From the NCBI GenBank assembly GCA_036971475.1, contig JBAIZL010000008.1, forward strand, positions 30,810,219-30,874,218: a stretch of 64,000 nucleotides of DNA. The letters run 5' to 3'. Made by a program: the position numbers and the translations under genes. The first letter of the stretch is position 1, and every line of letters begins with the position of its first letter. The notes under the pieces are model-generated. The model was not told the origin of the DNA and did no database searches. It saw nothing but the letters and a program-made list of their open reading frames with translations. This DNA is from Prosapia bicincta. Lineage: Eukaryota; Arthropoda; Insecta; Hemiptera; Cercopidae. Shown in pieces: positions 38,501 to 52,264 of this stretch.

Positions 38501-38990
38501 TTATAGATCAATTCTAAGTGCACAATGCGAATCTATGGTCGATTCTGCGTTTATTATGCCTTTTAAATGAGAAATCCATTTTTTGTAGAAATCGCAAAAT
38601 CCATGAACTATAATTCATGCATTTTTTTAGAGCAAATATATGACAATTGCGATAGCTCCTATAATACTTATTATAGATCAATTCTAAGTTCACAATGCGA
38701 ATCTATGGTCGATTCTGCGTTTATTATGCCTTTAAATGAGAAATCCATTTTTTGTAGAAATCGCAAAATCCATGAACTATAATTCTTGAATTTTTTTTAG
38801 AGCAAATATACGGCAATTGCGATAGCTCCTATAATACTTATTATAGATCAATTCTAAGTACACAATGAGAATCTATGGTCGATTCTGCGTTTATTATGCC
38901 TTTAAATGAGAAATCCATTTTTTGTAGAAATCGCAAAATCCATGAACTATAATTCATGAATTTTTTTTAGAGCATATATATGACAATTGC

Positions 38991-41560
38991 GATATCTCCT
39001 ATAATACTTATTATAGATCAATTCTAAGTGCACAATGCGAATCTATGGTCGATTTTGCGTTTATTATGCCTTTTAAATGAGAAATCCATTTTTTGTAGAA
39101 ATCGCAAAATCCATGAACTATAATTTATGCATTTTTTTTAGAGCAAATATATGACAATTGCGATAGCTCCTATAATACTGAATATAGATCAATTCTAAGT
39201 GCACAATGCGAATCTATGGTCGATTCTGCGTTTATTATGCCTTTTAAATGAGAAATCCATTTTTTGTAGAAATCGCAAAATCCATGAACTATAATTCATG
39301 CATTTTTTTTAGAGCAAATATATGACAATTGCGATAGCTCCTATAATACTTATTATAGATCAATTCTAAGTGCGCAATGCGAATCTATGGTCGATTCGGC
39401 GATTATTATGCCTTTTAAATGAGAAATCCATTTTTTGTAGAAATCTCAAAATCCATGAACTATAATTCATGCATTTTTTAGAGCAAATATATGACAATTG
39501 CGAAAGCTCCTATAATACTTATTATAGATCAATTCTAAGTGCACAATGCGAATCTATGGTCGATTCTGCGTTTATTATGCCTTTTAAATGAGAAATCCAT
39601 TTTTTCTAGAAATCGCAAAATCCATGAAACATAATTCATGCATTTTTTTTAGAGCAAATATATGACAATTGCGATAGCTCCTATAATACTTATTATAGAT
39701 CAATTCTAAGTTCACAATGCGAATCTATGGTCGATTCTGCGTTTATTATGCCTTTTAAATGAGAAATCCATTTTTTGTAGAAATCGCAAAATCCATGAAC
39801 TATAATTTATGCATTTTTTTTAGAGCAAATATATGACAATTGCGATATCTCCTATAATACTTATTATAGATCAATTCTAAGTGCACAATGCGAATCTATG
39901 GTCGATTTTGCGTTTATTATGCCTTTTAAATGAGAAATCCATTTTTTGTAGAAATCGCAAAATCCATGAACTATAATTTATGCATTTTTTTTAGAGCAAA
40001 TATATGACAATTGCGATAGCTCCTATAATACTGAATATAGATCAATTCTAAGTGCACAATGCGAATCTATGGTCGATTCTGCGTTTATTATGCCTTTTAA
40101 ATGAGAAATCCATTTTTTGTAGAAATCGCAAAATCCATGAACTATAATTCATGCATTTTTTTTAGAGCAAATATATGACAATTGCGATAGCTCCTATAAT
40201 ACTTATTATAGATCAATTCTAAGTGCGCAATGCGAATCTATGGTCGATTCGGCGATTATTATGACTTTTAAATGAGAAATCCATTTTTTGTAGAAATCTC
40301 AAAATCCATGAACTATAATTCATGCATTTTTTAGAGCAAATATATGACAATTGCGAAAGCTCCTATAATACTTATTATAGATCAATTCTAAGTGCACAAT
40401 GCGAATCTATGGTCGATTCTGCGTTTATTATGCCTTTTAGATGAGAAATCCATTTTTTGTAGAAATCGCAAAATCCATGAAACATAATTCATGCATTTTT
40501 TTTAGAGCAAATATATGACAATTGCGATAGCTCCTATAATACTTATTATAGATCAATTCTAAGTTCACAATGCGAATCTATGGTCGATTCTGCGTTTATT
40601 ATGCCTTTTAAATGAGAAATCCATTTTTTGTAGAAATCGCAAAATCCATGAACTATAATTTATGCATTTTTTTTAGAGCAAATATATGACAATTGCGATA
40701 TCTCCTATAATACTTATTATAGATCAATTCTAAGTGCACAATGCGAATCTATGGTCGATTTTGCGTTTATTATGCCTTTTAAATGAGAAATCCATTTTTT
40801 GTAGAAATCGCAAAATCCATGAACTATAATTTATGCATTTTTTTTAGAGCAAATATATGACAATTGCGATAGCTCCTATAATACTGAATATAGATCAATT
40901 CTAAGTGCACAATGCGAATCTATGGTCGATTCTGCGTTTATTATGCCTTTTAAATGAGAAATCCATTTTTTGTAGAAATCGCAAAATCCATGAACTATAA
41001 TTCATGCATTTTTTTTAGAGCAAATATATGACAATTGCGATAGCTCCTATAATACTTATTATAGATCAATTCTAAGTGCGCAATGCGAATCTATGGTCGA
41101 TTCGGCGATTATTATGACTTTTAAATGAGAAATCCATTTTTTGTAGAAATCTCAAAATCCATGAACTATAATTCATGCATTTTTTAGAGCAAATATATGA
41201 CAATTGCGAAAGCTCCTATAATACTTATTATAGATCAATTCTAAGTGCACAATGCGAATCTATGGTCGATTCTGCGTTTATTATGCCTTTTAGATGAGAA
41301 ATCCATTTTTTGTAGAAATCGCAAAATCCATGAAACATAATTCATGCATTTTTTTTAGAGCAAATATATGACAATTGCGATAGCTCCTATAATACTTATT
41401 ATAGATCAATTCTAAGTTCACAATGCGAATCTATGGTCGATTCTGCGTTTATTATGCCTTTTAAATGAGAAATCTATTTTTTGTAGAAATCGCAAAATCC
41501 ATGAACTATAATTTATGCATTTATTTTAGAGCAAATATATGACAATTGCGATAGCTCCTA
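38991..41560 (+). repeat. 5-mer higher-order repeat, three copies of 853 bp
   Basis: GATATCTCC is at 38991, 39844 and 40697; ACTGAATATAG at 39177, 40030 and 40883; GATTCGGCGA at 39393, 40246 and 41099. Every step is exactly 853 bp. Each unit has the monomers GATATCTCC with GATTTTGCG, ACTGAATATAG, GCGCAATG with CGGCGATTATT, ATCTCAAAATCC with a six-T tract and GCGAAAGCTCC, and GAAACATAATTC with AAGTTCAC. Copies 2 and 3 share ATGACTTTT and CCTTTTAGATGAG, absent from copy 1, so they are each other's closest relatives. Confidence 0.9.
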
Positions 41561-42657
41561 TAATACTGATTATAGATAAATTCTAAGTGCACAATGCGAA
41601 TCTATGGTCGATTCTGCGTTTATTATGCCTTTTAAATGAGAAATCCATTTTTTGTAGAAATCGCAAAATCCATGAACTATAATTCATGCATTTTTTTTAG
41701 AGCAAATATATGACAATTGCGATAGCTCCTATAATACTTATTATAGATCAATTCTAAGTGCGCAATGCGAATCTATGGTCGATTCAGCGATTATTATGCC
41801 TTTTAAATGAGAAATCCATTTTTTGTAGAAATCTCAAAATCCATGAACTATAATTCATGCATTTTTTAGAGCAAATATATGACAATTGCGAAAGCTCCTA
41901 TAATACTTATTATAGATCAATTCTAAGTGCACAATGCGAATCTATGGTCGATTCTGCGTTTATTATGCCTTTTAAATGAGAAATCCATTTTTTGTAGAAA
42001 TCGCAAAATCCATGAAACATAATTCATGCATTTTTTTTAGAGCAAATATATGACAATTGCGATAGCTCCTATAATACCTATTATAGATCAATTCTAAGTT
42101 CACAATGCGAATCTATGGTCGATTCTGCGTTTATTATGCCTTTTAAATGAGAAATCCATTTTTTGTAGAAATCGCAAAATCCATGAAACATAATTCATGC
42201 ATTTTTTTTAGAGCAAATATATGACAATTGCGATAGCTCCTATAATACTTATTATAGATCAATTCTAAGTGCGCAATGCGAATCTATGGTCGATTCGGCG
42301 ATTATTATGCCTTTTAAATGAGAAATCCATTTTTTGTAGAAATCTCAAAATCCATGAACTATAATTCATGCATTTTTTAGAGCAAATATATGACAATTGC
42401 GAAAGCTCCTATAATACTTATTATAGATCAATTCTAAGTGCACAATGCGAATCTATGGTAGATTCTGCGTTTATTATGCCTTTTAAATGAGAAATCCATT
42501 TTTTGTAGAAATCGCAAAATCCATGAAACATAATTCATGCATTTTTTTTAGAGCAAATATATGACAATTGCGATAGCTCCTATAATACTTATTATAGATC
42601 AATTCTAAGTTCACAATGCGAATCTATGGTCGATTCTGCGTTTATTATGCCTTTTAA
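41560..42657 (+). repeat. 4-mer and 3-mer shortened versions of the 5-mer unit
   Basis: After 41099 the CGGCGA marker recurs at 41781 (as GATTCAGCGA, 682 bp) and 42292 (511 bp). The 4-mer arises because the GATATCTCC/GATTTTGCG monomer is missing and ACTGATTATAGATAAATTC replaces the ACTGAATATAG copy; in the 3-mer that second monomer is also gone. The remaining order (CGGCGA, GCGAAAGC, GAAACATAATTC) is kept. Confidence 0.83.
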
Positions 42658-45600
42658 ATGAGAAATCCATTTTTTGTACAAATCGCAAAATCCATGAACT
42701 ATAATTCATGCATTTTTTTAGAGCAAATATATGACAATTGCGATAGCTCCTATAATACTTATTATAGATCAATTCTAAGTTCACAATGCGAATCTATGGT
42801 CGATTCTGCGTTTATTATACCATTAAATGAAAAATCCATTTTTTGTAGAAATCGCAAAATCCATAAAACATAATTCATGCATTTTTTTTAGAGCAAATAT
42901 ATTACAATTGCGATAGCTCCTATAATACTTATTATAGATCAATTCTAAGTTCACAATGCGAATCTATGGTCGATTCTGCGTTTATTATGCCTTTTAAATG
43001 AGAAATCCATTTTTTGTAGAAATCGCAAAATCCATGAAACATAATTCATGCATTTTTTTTAGAGCAAATATATGACAATTGCGATAGCTCCTATAATACT
43101 TATTATAGATCAATTCTAAGTTCACAATGCGAATCTATGGTCGATTCTGCGTTTATTATGCCTTTTAAATGAGAAATCCATTTTTTGTAGAAATCGCAAA
43201 ATCCATGAACTATAATTCATGCATTTTTTTTAGAGCAAATGTATGACAATTGCGATAGCTCCTATAATACTTATAATAGATCAATTCTAAGTGCACAATG
43301 CGAATCTATGGTCGATTCTGCGTTTATTATGCCTTTTAAATGAGAAATCCATTTTTTGTAGAAATCGCAAAATCCATGAATTATAATTCATGCATTTTTT
43401 TTAGAGCAAATATATGACAATTGCCATAGCTCCTATAATACTTATTATAGATCAATTGTAAGTGCACAATGCGAATCTATGGTCAATTCTGCGTTTATTA
43501 TGCCTTTTAAATGAGAAATCCATTTTTTGTAGAAATCGCAAAATCCATGAACTATAATTCATGCATTTTTTTTAGAGCAAATATATGACAATTGCGATAG
43601 CTCCTATAATACTTAATATAGATCAATTCTAAGTGCACAATGCGAATCTATGGTCGATTCTGCGTTTATTATGCCTTTTAAATGAGAAATCCATTTTTTG
43701 TAGAAATTGCAAAATCCATGAATTATAATTCATGCATTTTTTATAGAGCAAATATATGACAATTGCCATAGCTCCTATAATACTTATTATAGATCAATTC
43801 TAAGTGCACAATGCGAATCTATGGTCGATTCTGCGTTTATTATGCCTTTTAAATGAGAAATCCTTTTTTTGTAGAAATCGCAAAATCCATGAACTATAAT
43901 TCATGCATTTTTTTTAAAGCAAATATATGACAATTGCGATAGCTCCTATAATACTTATTATAGATCAATTCTAAGTGCACAATGCGAATCTATGGTCGAT
44001 TTCGCGTTTATTATGCCTTTTAAATGAGAAATCCATTTTTTGTAGAAATCGCAAAATCCATGAACTATAATTCATGCATTTTTTTTAGAGCAAATATATG
44101 ACAATTGCGATAGCTCCTATAATAATTATTATAGATCAATTGTAAGTGCACAATGCGAATCTATGGTCGATTCGGCGTTTATTATGCCTTTTAAATGAGA
44201 AATCCATTTTTTGTAGAAATCTCAAAATCCATGAACTATAATTCATGCATTTTTTAGAGCAAATATATGACAATTGCGATAGCTCCTATAATACTTATTA
44301 TAGATCAATTCTAAGTGCGCAATGCGAATCTATGGTCGATTCGGCGATTATTATGCCTTTTAAATGAGAAATCCATTTTTTGTAGAAATCTCAAAATCCA
44401 TGAACTATAATTCATGCATTTTTTAGAGCAAATATATGACAATTGCGAAAACTCCTATAATACTTATTATAGATCAATTCTAAGTGCACAATGCGAATCT
44501 ATGGTCGATTCTGCGTTTATTATGCCTTTTAAATGAGAAATCCATTTTTTGTAGAAATCGCAAAATCCATGAAACATAATTCATGCATTTTTTTTAGAGC
44601 AAATATATGACAATTGCGATAGCTCCTATAATACTTATTATAGATCAATTCTAAGTTCACAATGCGAATCTATGGTCGATTCTGCGTTTATTATGCCTTT
44701 TAAATGAGAAATCCATTTTTTGTAGAAATCGCAAAATCCATGAAACATAATTCATGCATTTTTTTTAGAGCAAATATATGACAATTGCGATAGCTCCTAT
44801 AATACTTTATATAGATCAATTCTAAGTGCGCAATGCGAATCTATGGTCGATTCGGCGATTATTCTGCCTTTTAAATGAGAAATCCATTTTTTGTAGAAAT
44901 CTCAAAATCCATGAACTATAATTCATGCATTTTTTAGAGCAAATATATGACAATTGCGAAAGCTCCTATAATACTTATTATAGAACAATTCTAAGTGCAC
45001 AATGCGAATCTATGGTCGATTCTGCGTTTATTATGCCTTTTAAATGAGAAATCCATTTTTTGTAGAAATCGCAAAATCCATGAAACATAATTCATGCATT
45101 TTTTTTAGAGCAAATATATGACAATTGCGATAGCTCCTATAATACTTATTATAGATCAATTCTAAGTGCACAATGCGAATCTATGGTCGATTCTGCGTTT
45201 ATTATGCCTTTTAAATGAGAAATCCATTTTTTGTAGAAACCGCAAAATCCATGAACTATAATTCATGCATTTTTTTAGAGCAAATATATGACAATTGCGA
45301 TAGCTCCTATAATACTTATTATAGATCAATTCTAAGTTCACAATGCGAATCTATGGTCGATTCTGCGTTTATTATACCATTAAATGAGAAATCCATTTTT
45401 TGTAGAAATCGCAAAATCCATGAAACATAATTCATGCATTTTTTTTAGAGCAAATATATTACAATTGCGATAGCTCCTATAATACTTATTATAGATCAAT
45501 TCTAAGTTCACAATGCGAATCTATGGTCGATTCTGCGTTTATTATGCCTTTTAAATGAGAAATCCATTTTTTGTAGAAATCGCAAAATCCATGAAACATA

Positions 45601-45688
45601 ATTCATGCATTTTTTTTAGAGCAAATATATGACAATTGCGATAGCTCCTATAATACTTATTATAGATCAATTCTAAGTTCACAATGCG
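41705..45688 (+). repeat. 15-mer offset repeat (2557 bp)
   Basis: Bases about 41705-43130 recur at about 44262-45688. The paired markers are GATTC(A/G)GCGA (41781/44339 and 42292/44849), GCGAAAGCTCC, GAAACATAATTC, the ATTATACCATTAAATG tail (42815/45372) and ATATATTACAATTGCG (42897/45455). Private changes include GTACAAATCGC (42677) and GAAACCGC (45236). Confidence 0.82.
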
Positions 45689-47720
45689 AATCTGTGGTCG
45701 ATTCTGCGTTTATTATGCCTTTTAAATAAGAAATCCATTTTTTGTAGAAATCGCAAAATAAATGAACTATAATTCATGCATTTTTTTAGAGCATATAAAT
45801 GACAATTGCGATATCTCCTATAATACTTATTATAGTTCAATTCTAAGTGCACAATGCGAATCTATGGTCGATTCTGCGTTTATTATGCCTTTTAAATGAG
45901 AAATCCATTTTTTGTAGAAATCGCAAAATCCATGAACTATAATTCATGCATTTTTTTTAGAGCAAATATATGACAATTGCGATAGCTCCTATAATACTTA
46001 TTATAGATCAATTCTAAGTGCACAATGCGAATCTATGGTCGATTCTGCGTTTATTATGCCTTTTAAATGAGAAATCCATTTTTTGTAGAAATCGCAAAAT
46101 CCATGAACTATAATTCATGCATTTTTTTTAGAGCATATATATGACAATTGCGATATCTCCTATAATACTTATTATAGATCAATTCTAAGTGCACAATGCG
46201 AAACTATGGTCGATTCTGCGTTTATTGTGCCTTTTAAATGAGAAATCCATTTTTGTAGAAATCGCAAAATCCATGAACTATAATTCATGCATTTTTTTTA
46301 AAGCAAATATATGACAATTGCGATAACTCCTATAATAATTAATATAGATCAATTCTAAGTGCACAATTCGAATCTATGGTCGATTTTGCGTTTATTATGC
46401 CTTTTAAATGAGAAATCCTTTTTTGTAGAAATCGCAAAATCCATGAACTATAATTTATGCATTTTTTTTAGAGCAAATATATGACAATTACGATAGCTCC
46501 TATAATACTTATTATAGATCAATTCTAAGTGCACAATGCGAATCTAGGGTCGATTCTGCGTTTATTATGCCTTTTAAATGAGAAATCCATTTTTTGTAGA
46601 AATCGCAAAATCCATGAACTATAATTCATGCATTTTTTTTAGAGCAAATGTATGACAATTGCGATAGCTCCTATAATACTTATAATAGATCAATTCTAAG
46701 TGCACAATGCGAATCTATGGTCGATTCTGCGTTTATTATGCCTTTTAAATGAGAAATCCATTTTTTGTAGAAATCGCAAAATCCATGAATTATAATTCAT
46801 GCATTTTTTTTAGAGCAAATATATGACAATTGCCATAGCTCCTATAATACTTATTATAGATCAATTCTAAGTGCACAATGCGAATCTATGGTCGATTCTG
46901 CGTTTATTATGCCTTTTAAATGAGAAATCCATTTTTTGTAGAAATCGCAAAATCCATGAACTATAATTCATGCATTTTTTTTAGAGCAAATATATGACAA
47001 TTGCGATAGCTCCTATAATACTTAATATAGATCAATTCTAAGTGCACAATGCGAATCTATGGTCGATTCTGCGTTTATTATGCCTTTTAAATGAGAAATC
47101 CATTTTTTGTAGAAATTGCAAAATCCATGAATTATAATTCATGCATTTTTTATAGAGCAAATATATGACAATTGCCATAGCTCCTATAATACTTATTATA
47201 GATCAATTCTAAGTGCACAATGCGAATCTATGGTCGATTCTGCGTTTATTATGCCTTTTAAATGAGAAATCCTTTTTTTGTAGAAATCGCAAAATCCATG
47301 AACTATAATTCATGCATTTTTTTTAAAGCAAATATATGACAATTGCGATAGCTCCTATAATAGTTATTATAGATCAATTCTAAGTGCACAATGCGAATCT
47401 ATGGTCGATTTCGCGTTTATTATGCCTTTTAAATGAGTAATCCATTTTTTGTAGAAATCGCAAAATCCATGAACTATAATTCATGCATTTTTTTTAGAGC
47501 AAATATATGACAATTGCGATAGCTCCTATAATAATTATTATAGATCAATTGTAAGTGCACAATGCGAATCTATGGTCGATTCGGCGTTTATTATGCCTTT
47601 TAAATGAGAAATCCATTTTTTGTAGAAATCTCAAAATCCATGAACTATAATTCATGCATTTTTTAGAGCAAATATATGACAATTGCGATAGCTCCTATAA
47701 TACTTATTATAGATCAATTC
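43160..47720 (+). repeat. 20-mer offset repeat (3409 bp)
   Basis: Bases about 43160-44310 recur at about 46569-47720. Markers are GCAAATGTATGAC (43235/46644), ACTTATAATAG, GAATTATAATTCATG, ACTTAATATAG, GAAATTGCAAAATCC with TTTTTATAGAGC, CCTTTTTTTG, TTTAAAGC, GATTTCGCG, GATCAATTGTAAGTG with CGGCG, and ATCTCAAAATCC with the six-T tract. The stretch 45689-46568 between the copies is mosaic satellite with GCATATATATG, GCGATATCTCC and GCGATAACTCC variants. Confidence 0.82.
43375..43392. repeat. Dyad 2, perfect palindrome form in domain B2
   Basis: CATGAATTATAATTCATG reads the same on both strands. Further copies lie near 43718, 46785, 47126, 48495, 50536, 52244, 52414, 52755, 53953, 54293, 57542 and 60272. 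In most of these the same or next monomer also has TTGCCATAG or TTGACATAG in place of TTGCGATAG, so the variants travel together as one monomer type. Confidence 0.9.
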
Positions 47721-48676
47721 TAAGTTCACAATGCGAATCTATGGTCGATTCTGCGTTTATTATGCCTTTAAATGAGAAATCCATTTTTTGTAGAAATCGC
47801 AAAATCCATGAACTATAATTCTTCCATTTTTTTTAGAGCAAATATACGACAATTGCGATATCTCCTATAATACTTATTATAGATCAATTCTAAGTTCACA
47901 ATGCGAATCTATGGTCGATTCTGCGTTTATTATGCCTTTTAAATGATAAATCCATTTTTTGTAGAAATCGCAAAATACAAGAACTATAATTCATGCATTT
48001 TTTTTAGAGCAAATATATGACAATTGCGATAGCTCCTATAATACTGATTATAGATCAATTCTAAGTGCACAATGCGAATCTATTGTCGATTCTGCGTTTA
48101 TTATGCCTTTTAAATGAGAAATCCATTTTTTTGTAGAAATCGCAAAATCCATGAACTATAAATCATGCATTTTTTTTAGAGCAAATATATGACAATTGCG
48201 ATAACTCCTATAATAATTATTATAGATCAATTCTAAGTGCACAATGCGAATCTATGGTCGATTTTGCGTTTATTATGCCTTTTAAATGAGAAATCCATTT
48301 TTTGTAGAAATCGCAAAATCCATGAACTATAATTCATGCATTTTTTTTAGAGCAAATATATGACAATTGCGATAGCTCCTATAATATTTATTATAGATCA
48401 ATTCTAAGTGCACAATGCGAATCTATGGTCGATTCTGCGTTTATTATGCCTTTTAAATGAGAAATCCATTTTTTGTAGAAATCGCAAAATCCATGAATTA
48501 TAATTCATGCATTTTTTTTAAAGCAAATATATGACAATTGCCATAGCTCCTATAATACTTATTATAGATCAATTCTAAGTGCACAATGCGAATCTATGGT
48601 CGATTCTGCGTTTATTATGCCTTTTAAATGAGAAATCCATTTTTTGTAGAAATCGCAAAATCCATGAACTATAATT
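47720..48676 (+). repeat. B2 mosaic stretch
   Basis: About six monomers with AAGTTCAC and GCCTTTAAATG, TTCTTCCATT with CAAATATACGAC, AAAATACAAGAACTATAATTC with ACTGATTATAG (47969; similar near 51723, 61293 and 63683), and GCGATAACTCC with AATAATTATTATAG. No long period could be followed inside it. Confidence 0.68.
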
Positions 48677-49353
48677 CATGATTTTTTTAGAGCAAATATA
48701 TGACAATTGCGATAACTCCTATAATAATTATTATAGATCAATTCTAAGTGCACAATGCGAATCTATGGTCGATTCTGCGTTTATTATGCCTTTTAAATGA
48801 GAAATCCATTTTTTGTAGAAATCGCAAAATCCATGAACTATAATTCATGATTTTTTTAGAGCAAATATATGACAATTGCGATAACTCCTATAATAATTAT
48901 TATAGATCAATTCTAAGTGCACAATGCGAATCTATGGTCGATTCTGCGTTTATTATGCCTTTTAAATGAGAAATCCATTTTTTGTAGAAATCGCAAAATC
49001 CATGAACTATAATTCATGATTTTTTTAGAGCAAATATATGACAATTGCCATAGCTCCTATAATACTTATTATAGATCAATTCTAAGTGCACAATGCGAAT
49101 CTATGGTCGATTCTGCGTTTATTATGCCTTTTAAATGAGAAATCCATTTTTTGTAGAAATCGCAAAATCCATGAACTATAATTCATGATTTTTTTAGAGC
49201 AAATATATGACAATTGCGATAACTCCTATAATAATTATTATAGATCAATTCTAAGTGCACAATGCGAATCTATGGTCGATTCTGCGTTTATTATGCCTTT
49301 TAACTGAGAAATCCATTTTTTGTAGAAATCGCAAAATCCATGAACTATAATTC
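48677..49353 (+). repeat. Run of four consecutive 169-bp monomers
   Basis: CATGATTTTTTTAGAGC replaces CATGCATTTTTTTTAGAGC at 48677, 48846, 49015 and 49184, each exactly 169 bp apart. The change removes two bases and the ATGCAT site. Copies 1, 2 and 4 also have GCGATAACTCC with the AATAATTATTATAG palindrome; copy 3 has GCCATAGCTCC with ACTTATTATAG. This is a small local amplification of single monomers. Confidence 0.88.
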
Positions 49354-52264
49354 ATGCATTTTTTTTAGAGCAAATATATGACAATTGCGATAGCTCCCAT
49401 AATAGTTATTATAGATAATTTCGAAGTGCACAATGCGAATCTATGGTCTATTCTGCGTTTATTATGCCTTTTAAATGAGAAATCCAATTTTTGTAGAAAT
49501 CGCAAAATCCATGAACTATAATTCATGCATTTTTTTTAGAGTAAATATATGACAATTGCGATAACTCCTATAATAGTTATTATAGATCAATTCTAAGTGC
49601 ACAATGCGAATCTATGGTCGATTCTGCGTTTATTATGCCTTTTAAATGAGAAATCCAATTTTTGTAGAAATCGCAAAATCCATGAACTATAATTTATGCA
49701 TTTTTTTTAGAGCAAATATATGACAATTGCGATAACTCCTATAATAGTTATTATAGATCAATTCTAAGTGCACAATGCGAATCTATGGTCGATTCTGCGT
49801 TTATTATGCCTTTTAAATGAGAAATCCATTTTTTGTAGAAATCGCAAAATCCATGAACTATAATTCATGCATTTTTTTTAGAGTAAATATATGACAATTG
49901 CGATAGCTCCCATAATAGTTATTATAGATAATTTCGAAGTGCACAATGCGAATCTATGGTCTATTCTGCGTTTATTATGCCTTTTAAATGAGAAATCCAA
50001 TTTTTGTAGAAATCGCAAAATCCATGAACTATAATTTATGCATTTTTTTTAGAGCATATATATGACAATTGCGATAGCTCCTATAATACTTATTATAGAT
50101 CAATTCTAAGTGCACAATGCGAATCTATGGTCGATTCTGCGTTTATTATGCCTTTTAAATTAGAAATCCATTTTTTGTAGAAATCGCAAAATCCATGAAC
50201 TATAATTCATGCATTTTTTTTAGAGCAAATATATGACAATTGCGATAACTCCTATAATACTTATTATAGATCAATTCTAAGTGCACAATGCGAATCTATG
50301 GTCGATTCTGCGTTTATTATGCCTTTTAAATGAGAAATCCATTTTTTGTAGAAATCGCAAAATCCATGAACTATAATTCATGCATTTTTTTACAGCAAAT
50401 ATATGACAATTGCGATAGCTCTTATAATACTTAATATAGATCAATTCTAAGAGCACAATGCGAATCTATGTTCGATTCTGCGTTTATTATGCCTTTTAAA
50501 TGAGAAATCCATTTTTTGTAGAAATCGCAAAATCCATGAATTATAATTCATGCATTTTTTTTAGAGCAAATATATGACAATTGCCATAGCTCCTATAATA
50601 CTTATTATAGATCAATTCTAAGTGCACAATGCGAATCTATGGTCGATTCTGCGTTTATTATGCCTTTTAAATGAGAAATCCATTTTTTGTAGAAATCGCA
50701 AAATCCATGAACTATAATTCATGCATTTTTTTTAGAGCAAATATATGACAATTGCGATAACTCCTATATTAATTATTATAGATCAATTCTAAGTGCACAA
50801 TGCGAATCTATGGTCGATTCTGCGTTTATTATGCCTTTTAAATGAGAAATCCATTTTTTGTAGAAATCGCAAAATCCATGAACTATAATTCATGCATTTT
50901 TTTTAAAGCAAATATATGACAATTGCCATAGCTCCTATAATAGCTATTATAGATCAATTCTAAGTGCACAATGCGAATCTATGGTCGATTCTGCGTTTAT
51001 TATGCCTTTTAAATGAGAAATCCATTTTTTCTAGAAATCGCAAAATCCATGAACTATAATTCATGCATTTTTTTTAGAGCAAATATATGACAATTGCGAT
51101 AGCTCCTATAATAATTATTATAGATCAATTCTAAGTGCACAATGCGAATCTATAGTCGATTCGGCGTTTATTATGCCTTTTAAATGAGAAATCCATTTTT
51201 TGTAGAAATCTCAAAATCCATGAACTATAATTCATGCATTTTTTAGAGCAAATATATGACAATTGCGATAGCTCCTATAATACTTAATATAGATCAATTC
51301 TAAGTTCACAATGCGAATCTATGGTCGATTCTGCGTTTATTATGCCTTTAAATGAGAAATCCATTTTTTGTAGAAATCGCAAAATCCATGAACTATAATT
51401 CTTGCATTTTTTTTAGAGCAAATATACGACAATTGCGATAGCTACTATAATACTTATTATAGATCAATTCTAAGTGCACAATGCGAATCTATGGTCGATT
51501 CTGCGTTTATTATGCCTTTTAAATGAGAAATCCATTTTTTGTAGAAATCGCAAAATCCATGAACTATAATTCATGCATTTTTTTTAGAGCATATATATGA
51601 CAATTGCGATATCTCCTATAATACTTATTATAGATCAATTCTAAGTGCACAATGCGAATCTATGGTCGATTCTGCGTTTATTATGCCTTTTAAATGAGAA
51701 ATCCATTTTTTGTAGAAATCGCAAAATACAAGAACTATAATTCATGCATTTTTTTTAGAGCAAATATATGACAATTGCGATAGCTCCTATAATACTGATT
51801 ATAGATCAATTCTAAGTGCACAATGCGAATCTATGGTCGATTCTGCGTTTATTATGCCTTTTAAATGAGAAATCCATTTTTTGTAGAAATCGCAAAATCC
51901 ATGAACTATAATTCATGCATTTTTTTTAGAGCAAATATATGACAATTGCGATATCTCCTATAATACTGATTATAGATCAATTCTAAGTGCACAATTCGAA
52001 TCTATGGTCGATTCTGCGTTTATTATGCCTTTTAAATGAGAAATCCATTTTTTGTAGAAATCGCAAAATCCATGAAGTATAGTTCATGCATTTTTTTTAG
52101 AGCAAATATATGACAATTGCGATAGCTCCTATAATACCTAATATAGATCAATTCTAAGTGCACAATACGAATCTATGGTCAATTCTGCGTTTATTATGCC
52201 TTTTAAATGAGAAATCCATTTTTTGTAGAAATCGCCAAATCCATGAATTATAATTCATGCATTT
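49354..52264 (+). repeat. B2 mosaic stretch with a 3-mer repeat
   Basis: A trimer step of 513 bp links AGATAATTTCGAAG at 49413 and 49926, each with GCTCCCATAATAG, GGTCTATTCTGCG and CCAATTTTTG. The remainder (50.1-52.26 kb) alternates GATAACTCC, GAATTATAATTC, CGGCG with ATCTCAAAATCC, GCATATATATG with GATATCTCC, and ACTGATTATAG monomers. The block near 51200-51800 resembles 47600-48050 at an offset of about 21-22 monomers. Confidence 0.72.

Noticed and set aside
38567..38782. Open frame of 71 codons; near-identical ones at 42658, 45215, 53576, 55114, 58189, 58874, 59555, 61947 and 62971, and 63-70-codon ones at 19223, 30710 and 33956.
   Set aside because: They start in the AAATGAGAAATCC tail of a monomer and stay open only where the T-tract has lost one base or, at 19223, the GCAT segment is shortened; the 71-codon ones also need the shortened GCCTTTAAATG tail. 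The consensus frame hits TGA after AAATATA. There is no ribosome signal, codon bias or conservation beyond that of the repeat.
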